A stretch of 64,000 nt of DNA. Source: Homalodisca vitripennis. Its lineage: Eukaryota; Arthropoda; Insecta; Hemiptera; Cicadellidae. Numbering within the stretch: position 1 is the stretch's first letter; every line of letters starts with the position of its first letter. The position numbers and the translations under genes are program-made. This document shows, piece by piece, positions 57,178 to 64,000 of the stretch. The DNA is taken from positions 1 through 64,000 of the forward strand of contig NW_025778828.1 of NCBI RefSeq assembly GCF_021130785.1. Reading direction: 5' to 3'. The notes under the pieces are model-generated. The model was not told where the DNA came from, ran no database searches, and was given only the letters and a program-made list of their open reading frames with translations.

Positions 57178-57860
57178 ATGAAGCTGTTCAAGTTGACTTC
57201 AGAAAGCTCTCAATTATTTTTAAACTTGGAACATCCTATACACTTAGAGGAAGAAATCAAATTATTTTATCGGTTTAAGCGGTTTTTATTCTGACAATTT
57301 TGTAATAAATATTAGTGAAAGTTCTCCTTATTGTATAGGATTTAGTGAGAAAACATAACAAAATATTATGGTTTAAACAAAGGATATTATACTTTCGATC
57401 AAATAAATAATTCCCTTAAAAATTATCTGATAAAATTCAAACAAACAGATAAATCTTTAAACTTTGACGAAAACAAGTTTGAAATGCAAAAAAATATCTC
57501 TCTAAAAAAATTTTCAAATAAAATCACCAGTAAGAATAATGTTTTCAGCAATTATATAGATTTATTTAGGGTTTGTTCAAGAAACTATTGAGCCAAATCA
57601 GTATATTTAGGAAATAAACGCCAAAAAATTTAGACCTTTTTAAATGTAATTGAAGTGCACTGCAATCTCGTTGAACCTAGTTTTGAAAATCATACCGAAC
57701 ATTTACACAAAGAATCTGAAATTTTGTACACTTTTTTCCAAATGTTGCTTATGGATCAAAAATCAGTGAAAGACCGAATAAATCAAATATTTATTCCAAT
57801 TAAAAAAAATATTAAAAGAATTCAAAAAATCGTTCTAACTATACAAGACCTCTGAGGGAA
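57178..57860 (+). pseudogene. Penton-like minor capsid protein relic, opposite strand
   Basis: Plus strand: KLFKLTSESSQLFLNLEHPI at the start, GYYTFDQINNSLKNYL, and in the open piece 57655-57855 HCNLVEPSFENH and IQKIVLTIQDL. Collinear with 35361-36146. It is divergently oriented from the ATPase (starts about 20-30 bp apart). Confidence 0.8.
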
Positions 57861-57884
57861 ATTTATTAAATAATGAAGAGTAAA

Positions 57885-58110
57885 ACAACAATATATTTAA
57901 GATTGAAAAAGATTTAAATGGACCCCAAAATATAGAAAAAGCTTCAAAAACATACATTCTGAAGGTAGGGGTGATTCGCCCCCGCCTTCAAACTTTCAAA
58001 AAAACACTGTTTTCATTAATGAATCTGGGCTTTATTCTCAAAAAAAAATTACTAGTTAAATTTCTTTTCTATCTAAAGGGAGACAGTTTGTAGATCTAAT
58101 AAATAATCAA
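57885..58110 (+). pseudogene. BRO-N domain fragment, copy 1
   Basis: Parallels the next BRO gene: KASKTY, RLQTFKKTLF and a LGFILKKK end. About 220 bp remains, suggesting tandem duplication of a BRO-type gene. Confidence 0.5.
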
Positions 58111-58119
58111 CTCAAAATT

Positions 58120-58900
58120 TAATAATACAGAAATTTTTACGATTGTTGACGAAAATAACGAAATTTGGTTCAAAGCAAAAGATATTGCAGAAATATTGGA
58201 ATTTAAAAATACGATGAAAACGATTAGAGATCACGTTAAAGAAAAATATAAAAAAGCTTCGAAAACGTAATTCAGAAGGGGGGAACGAATCGTTCTTACC
58301 TTCAAACTTTTTCAAAAAAACACTATTTTTTATTAATGAACCGGGCATATATTCTTTAATACTGAAATCAAAAACGAAGATAGCAGAAATGTTTCAAGAT
58401 TGGGTTTTAGATTTTTACCAAGTATTCGTAAATTTGGTGTGTACAAACTTGAAAACGAAAAATAAGCAGTTAAAAGATGAAATAAAACAGTTACAAATTT
58501 CAGGTCAAATGAAATCCTTGAAAATAGAGAATCAAGAATTGCGAATGGAAAATTAATGAAGAGAGAGATGTGATATGTAAAAATTTGATAAGAAAAAACA
58601 CCATGTTTTTGTATTAATTAAAAAGAATCACATGTGGGAATATCCTTATTACGTTATCAGAGCTCAAAAGAGAGAAATACCGAAAAGATTGAAAGAACTT
58701 GAAATTGATTACCCAGAAATGGAAATATTTTATTAAGACATGGAGATCCAAATAGTATAAATCTCTACAACCAAATGAAAGAATCTTTGAATATTTTATA
58801 CAACGGAAATCATTTTACTACAAATATGGCAGAATCTCGACTGATTTATAGAATATCTAAATTACACGATAAAAATGTTTCTAAATTTTACTAAACAATT
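58120..58900 (+). pseudogene. BRO-like gene relic
   Basis: Plus strand: IFTIVDENNEIWFKAKDIAE, LEFKNTMKTIRDHV, then INEPGIYSLILKSK and FQDWVLDF, the order of the BRO-N domain found in baculoviruses, other large DNA viruses and phages. The C-terminal part (YPYYVIRAQKREIPKRLKEL, about 58635-58700; then NLYNQMKESLNILY) resembles the DUF3627-type tail of such proteins. Stops at 58268 and elsewhere. DNA-binding is the family's known property; the role in a Polinton is unknown. Confidence 0.7.
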
Positions 58901-58937
58901 CGAATTAAGATATTTTGTTTGTAAATGTCTTTTAAGA

Positions 58938-59255
58938 CTATAGAATTGTTGAATTTCCTTCCGCATACGCAATGAACTGGTCTAGCAAGATTTGTTTAGC
59001 ACAATCTTTACAATATGCTTGTTTGTTGTCTTTACTATAATGGAGATTATAAAATTCTTGAAATATCTTAACTTTTTTACACCGTGTGCATTCTTTCTCT
59101 TCTAAAGTTAATTTTTCCATTTTATTAAATAATTATTTTCTATATTTCTTATTACAATCCTTACAATAATAGTATAATCCATCTTTCTAGTCTTATCTTA
59201 AGAAAACTTCGACAAATCTTTAAATTCTTGACACTTTATACATTTCTTTTGAGCC
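58938..59255 (-). pseudogene. Two adjacent small zinc-ribbon genes
   Basis: 59120-58938 is an intact 60-codon frame with ECTRCKKVKIFQEFY and YCKDCAKQ (two CxxC pairs). 59255-59150 is a broken sister copy starting MEAQKKCIKCQEFKDLSKF. Such ribbons resemble HNH-associated or phage zinc-ribbon proteins; function unknown. Confidence 0.6.
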
Positions 59256-59329
59256 TCCATTTATATACAAAAAATTATAGCTTTGACTTTCTCAATTTAT
59301 ATTCATAAAAAAATTCCAGTTATTTCTTC

Positions 59330-60130
59330 GTTGTTTAAATCTTTTATACTATAAGTTACAGGATCTGTGTTATTAATTTGATAAATCACAAAGATTTCTC
59401 TTGACCAATTGTTCTTATATTTGTTCGAAAATGTTTGTTTTTTTACTAACAATTCTTACATGATCATTGATTTTAAATTTAGTTTTCGTGTGAATTTCTG
59501 GTCGAATATACTTGAAAACGGTCTCTAATAACTCCTTTTCTGCATCCTTATCTACGTCTTTGGGCTTCATTTTGATCGTGCTATGAACTGTATCGTTATA
59601 ATTGTTTACGATTTTTTGAAGAATATTGATCCATTTAAAGTTTTTATTAATCTCAAAAATAACTTTCATCCTTTCTTTTTGAGTTCTGTTATATCACTCT
59701 ACAATACTTGATTTCTCTTCGTTTTCAGTATGATAAATCTTAATGTTGTATTTCCTCAAAACATCGTTAAAATTCTTTATTTTTAAACTCTAAACCCTTA
59801 TCTGTATGAAGAAGATTCGGGGGTTTATGCCCGATCTTTATAGCATCTTTTACTATATCTTCGAAAGCTTTTGAAACATCCTTGCCGTTTTTCTTTTGAT
59901 AGCTCTTGACCAAGCATATTTTGAGAAAGTATCAATAACATTTAACATATACTTGAATCCATCTTTTTTGATCTGAATAGTTAGACATTATAACTAAATC
60001 TGCTGCCCATAAATCGTCAATTCCTAAAGTTATAATTTTTCTCTTTTTAAATTTCCTTTCGTACTGGTGCAGAATTTCTCTAGCTTCAATCTCTATTCTT
60101 CCTTATTCTTAGATTCTTTCTTTACTTGTT
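59330..60130 (-). pseudogene. Integrase relic
   Basis: Minus strand: DLWAADLV-like region near 60000, IGHKPPNLLHTDKGLEFKNK (about 59775-59840), HTENEEKSSIVE, and the open piece 59669-59415 (KVIFEINKNFKWINILQKIV, VHSTIKMKPKDV). Collinear with the complete element's integrase; stops and shifts interrupt it. Confidence 0.88.
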
Positions 60131-60159
60131 TTTCATAAGGATTCTTTTAAAATTTACTC

Positions 60160-60290
60160 TTGTTTGTCTTACATTTTGAACATTTTTCTGCAATTCTTAT
60201 ACAATCCGTTTTGAGTTTGAACAATTTTAGAATCTATATTTTTCGTTTTTTTTCTTACATTTGTGGCAGTGAATTAAATCATCTTCCATT
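60160..60290 (-). pseudogene. DUF5679-like zinc finger relic upstream of integrase
   Basis: Minus strand begins MEDDLIHCHKCKKK, and continues after a shift to a second Cys pair (CSKCKTN). I recall this small finger beside or fused to integrases of Polinton/adintovirus lineages. Confidence 0.5.
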
Positions 60291-60309
60291 TATATATCAA
60301 AGTTTCCAA

Positions 60310-63300
60310 GTTTATTTAATTCGTCTAATAATCAGATTTCGCTTCATTTTTATAGCCATAACGTACTTTATCAATCTTATTTTCTAGGACAATTCTCTTA
60401 TCATCTTTAGCGTTCAGTGCTAAATTGTTTATGGTAACGGTGTACAACTCATGTTTGTAGCTTTTGATTACTGTCATCTCCCTAAATTCTTCTTTATCTT
60501 CGAACAAACATTTCTTCAAGTTTTCGATATTTATTGTTTTATTTACAACGCTTCTCTTAATCCCTTTGCATCTTACTGGATTTTTGTCTAGATATTTGTA
60601 CGAGTACATTTTCGATCTCAATCCCAAAAAATTCTTCTAAAAACTTCGCTATTTAACTCACTTTGAATTTCCCTATTACCTTCTTATTTTTAGTATGAAA
60701 CATTCATGATATTTTGATAATCGCTCGTATCAAAGTCCTCTATATTTTCTTTAATAATTTTAAAAAGGATCTCGTTTCAATTCTAGAAAATAACTGTCTG
60801 TATCCATGTAACAAAGATTCAAATCTGGGTCAAACTTCTTTAATTTATCGTAATAAAACTCGTACATTACAATTTTGATAGGTCAAGAATGAAAATCCTA
60901 TGTAGATCGGTTTTTAAATTTAACCTTTTGTTTATACATGTGACTCGCTATACAGTTGTCGTCAAAGATATTAAAGATTTGAAGTTTGTTTTCTTGGCCT
61001 GTTTTCATTGAAAATTCTTCATTTCCTAGTTTGATATCACATCTTTTTCGCACATTTTCCATACTTTTTTCCAAAACTGAGTTGTTCATAAGCTTGTAAA
61101 AGTCTTTCTCAAAGTCACTTGTAGCTTTGGTTCTCATGTTTGTGTTAAAATCAATGTAATCTTTCATAAAAGGCTTCTGATCGAATGCAATAACTCTATT
61201 CACATGTTTCAAAATCATACCTTGTTCTAGATAGAATTTCAAATTTCTCGAATGAACAACGTATTCAGTTTTATCTAATAAAGTTGTGCACAACTTGTTT
61301 TTAAAATTTTTCGGGAGCAAGAGGTAAATCCTTGTGATGTTCATGTAAATTTGTTGGATATCCAAGATCAACTTCGAGAATATAGCCATAATCTTCGTCG
61401 CCAGTGAGTTCCAAAATTGTTTCTTGCCACTCTTCTTTTGTATTGTTTTAGGATTCATCCACTTGATTTCGTTATATGGTAAATTTTTTGCATAAGCCCG
61501 TAACCAATAAAGGTTTTTTGGCATCGAAACGTTACCACAGATAGTTTCCATTGTCCCCAGGCTTTGAGTCGTTCATCAAAATCTTTCAAATAGTGGTTAT
61601 TGGCTTTAAACACATAGAATCGTTTAAAATTACATTGAGAAATGCCTCCGCGAATACCTTTTTCCAATCATCAAATACCCATGTTATAAAAATCGTGTTA
61701 ATTAGAGCTGAAGCTCAAATTTCGTTAATATTTAACATAAGCGTCCCATGCGAGGACATTGAGCAAGTCAGATAATGTTGCTGTGGATCGAGTTGTGTAA
61801 TACTCTCCAAGCAAATGTTTTCTTTCTGAAGTTTTCAAAAGATAATCAGCAAAGCAATAAAACATCTTGGATGTTAAATAGAGAGGATCTGAGTAAATTA
61901 ACCAAGATTTTTATCCATTAATTTATTCCAAAACAGCTAAATAATGTTGAAAATCCTTTCCTCAATATGGGCCCCCACAATTGAAAATCTTTCTTTTCTC
62001 TCAATATGCTCTCATCTGTTAAAAAGTGTATAGAAATCTTGAATTTTTTTTTTTTTAGCTCTTCGTGTGTAAATCAAGTTTTTTCAACCAATACTATCGA
62101 TAAATTCGTAGGAAAATATGCCTTTTCCATCCAGATAAGAATTTTAAAAGATTTCGTTCTTCGGCATTATTGGTTGTCTCTCTAGAATTCGAGCGTTCAA
62201 GTATTCTTCCATCCTTGTATAAAATGATTTGTAGGTTTTGACGTCTTTCTTTCTTTAATTTTTAGAGAGCATAACTTTATACATTTTCTATAGACAGGCC
62301 ATGAATCTAGAACGTATCTAACGAATTGAAACATGAAGAACTTTCTTGAGTTATCATCTTCAAACTCATATACCCATATCCTATATCCTGAATTTACGGA
62401 ATAATTTAATATATTTTTTTTCCATCTGTGTTTTGCGATCTAATCAACATTTCCATATTGTTTAGAGAGGCCAATTCTTTTATATGTACAAAATGAGTAT
62501 CGTAATTTGACATATTGTGACAGAAAACTAACTGGAATATTTTGAGGACAATTTGTGAGATTTCCAGTTACAAGATAAATGAGCTGAACCTCTAAATATT
62601 CTACCTGTTTAAATGTGACAATGATTCTCGAACTTTTTTATCTTGTTTGATTATCAAAAACCCTCACATTCATTCACAAATATGACAAATACTGGAATTT
62701 TTGGTTACGCTACTTCTTCTTCCTTCCGGATCAATTTCATAGGTTTTTTGTTCATTTAGAAATTAAGAATTTTGAATGTAGCTATGTATTTTGATTATTT
62801 TTATTGAGCTCATTCACAAACAATTGTGTAGGAACATTAGGCAAAACGACTTCACATTTTTTGTCTCAATAACAGATAGTTTTGTATACATGCGATTTGT
62901 TCACCCAATCGGAGGCCGACCACTACATATCTTTATAGAGAGTAAAACCATTGAAGGAATATGCTTCTGAATCTTGATTGTAGATCGATTTTTGAATTTT
63001 TTGGGCGGATTGTTTTTTGCATGTGGGAATCTTCTCTCAATATGCTTTCAAAATCCAATATAAATAACGTAAGGATGAGAAAATTTTCTTTTGATAATTA
63101 GTAAATGTTGTTTGGTTTGAATGTTTTTGACTGATGACCTGGAAACTGGGCATCAATTGGCTTACAAACTTCATGTGTTATTTTGCAACGTTCGTAATGA
63201 TCTTCTGTTTAAAAATTCTCCAGAATTTGTAGAAATGGCTTAAACAATCTTCTTCTACAAAAGAAATTATTCTTTCCGTTATGCTGGGATAACTGACACC

Positions 63301-64000
63301 CTCTCACGAGTTTATTTAAATAAATCGGTTATCAAAACATAATGAGATATTTTGTCATCTTGTTTAACATACAATAAATATAAATCGATTTCTAACTCGG
63401 CAATCATATTTTATCAGAAATTTTGTAACGGAACAATGTTGAGTTTTTCCCGTCCATAAGTACGAGACATAGATAGACATTTTTAGGATACAACTTATAC
63501 TTGGAATATGTAACTCTTTTCGTTTTTTTTCAAATGATTGTATACATTTATAAGGCCATTGGATACTCGAAACCTGAAAATATATCGTCATTTACAATTT
63601 TTCATATTGATTTGATCTTCGCAGTCTCCTTCGGGTTTTTTTCAATAGCGCATCGGATAGAATAAATAAAGCAATAGTCATCTTTATTTTTGATATTTTA
63701 TACAAGCTTTTTTATCTTTGATTTTCTTTGGTAAATCGAATATGATCCCTGCGTTCATCATTTCGTGTTTATTAATGCCAAAACTAGTTGTTTGCATCTT
63801 TTAAATGTCCATCCTGAACCCCTATTTGGATGATTTGTCTGTTCTCGATGTGATAATTTATTAAATTGTTTAGAAATAAAGTCGTTTTATTGTCAAATAT
63901 TTCGTCTGCTTTTATAGTAAAAATACATTGGACACGTTTGTGTTTCACCGTTCACTAAAGTTCTTTCATATTCACATTCCAAAGAGAGATAACCCTTCAT
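60310..64000 (-). pseudogene. PolB relic (5' end beyond window)
   Basis: Minus strand in order: DDYCFIYSIRCAIEKNP (about 63620-63680, the domain before the exonuclease), VIYIDFESIL (exonuclease I, about 63050), RIFRGSAHLSCN (endonuclease insert, about 62590), a DAKNLYWL motif-A region (about 61490-61550), FYKLMNNSV (motif B, about 61075-61100), CYMDTDSYFLEL (motif C, about 60790-60820), and the open C-terminal piece 60627-60325 (MGLRSKMYS, DDKRIVLEN, YGYKNE). Many stops; certainly dead. It is upstream of integrase on its strand, the reverse of the complete element. Confidence 0.88.

Larger units (their letters stand above)
51590..64000 (-). mobile_element. Second, decayed Polinton/adintovirus-like element (truncated by window end)
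   Basis: Reading the minus strand from 64000 down: PolB, DUF5679-like finger, integrase, two zinc ribbons, then (on the + strand) BRO genes and penton, then again minus: ATPase, ACGT-rich array, PLA2/DUF8207 protein, core protein, protease, coiled-coil protein, major capsid protein. All are riddled with stops and shifts. Order and sequence differ from the complete element, so this is a separate lineage and not a degraded copy. No TIR or target duplication was found. Confidence 0.85.

Overview
The window is eukaryotic, AT-rich and gene-poor, and most likely comes from an insect. The evidence is four spliced exons of a beaten-path (beat) family immunoglobulin protein, long AT-rich introns, (AT)n microsatellites, and relics of arthropod-type mobile elements (Ginger2/KRBA2-like integrase, Penelope-like, LINE, Polinton/Maverick). 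The order is not fixed by the sequence; a hemipteran is a guess.

Layout. 1-1.6 kb: wreck of an integrase-type (Ginger2/KRBA2-like) DNA transposon, followed by short palindromic repeats. 1.9-21.6 kb: AT-rich DNA with microsatellites and a dispersed repeat, no supportable gene. 21.67-22.33 kb: inverted pair of Penelope-like fragments, each with a hammerhead-like core. 22.6-46.5 kb: the beat-family gene on the + strand (exons at 22599-22804, 37102-37238, 44485-44618 and 46267-46529). Its first visible intron is inflated by a complete 13.3-kb Polinton (23107-36427). Its later introns hold a four-copy tandem repeat, a Penelope-like fragment and a LINE reverse-transcriptase relic. 46.5-51.6 kb: AT-rich DNA with a C tract and a tRNA-like sequence. 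51.6-64.0 kb: a second, strongly decayed Polinton/adintovirus-like element, mainly on the minus strand and cut by the window end.

The complete Polinton has near-perfect 276-bp terminal inverted repeats and a 6-bp target duplication (GATAGA). All its genes read +: integrase, zinc-finger/protein-primed DNA polymerase B, FtsK/HerA-type packaging ATPase, a roughly 585-bp ACGT-rich array, a DUF8207-like protein with a parvovirus-type phospholipase A2 domain, double-jelly-roll major capsid candidate, a basic capsid-core-like protein, adenain-type protease, coiled-coil protein and penton-like minor capsid protein. Together these are a replication module (PolB, integrase, TIRs) and a virion module (ATPase, protease, capsid proteins, PLA2), the set expected of a virus-like self-synthesising transposon.

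The decayed element carries recognisable homologues of almost all of these in a different order, plus BRO-type genes and zinc ribbons. It keeps an ACGT-rich array in the same place, between ATPase and PLA2 gene. The young-looking Polinton nevertheless has several one-base frame offsets, and so do two host exons. Assembly indels are therefore a serious explanation beside real decay or programmed frameshifting. All homology statements rest on recognition by eye; no database search was possible.
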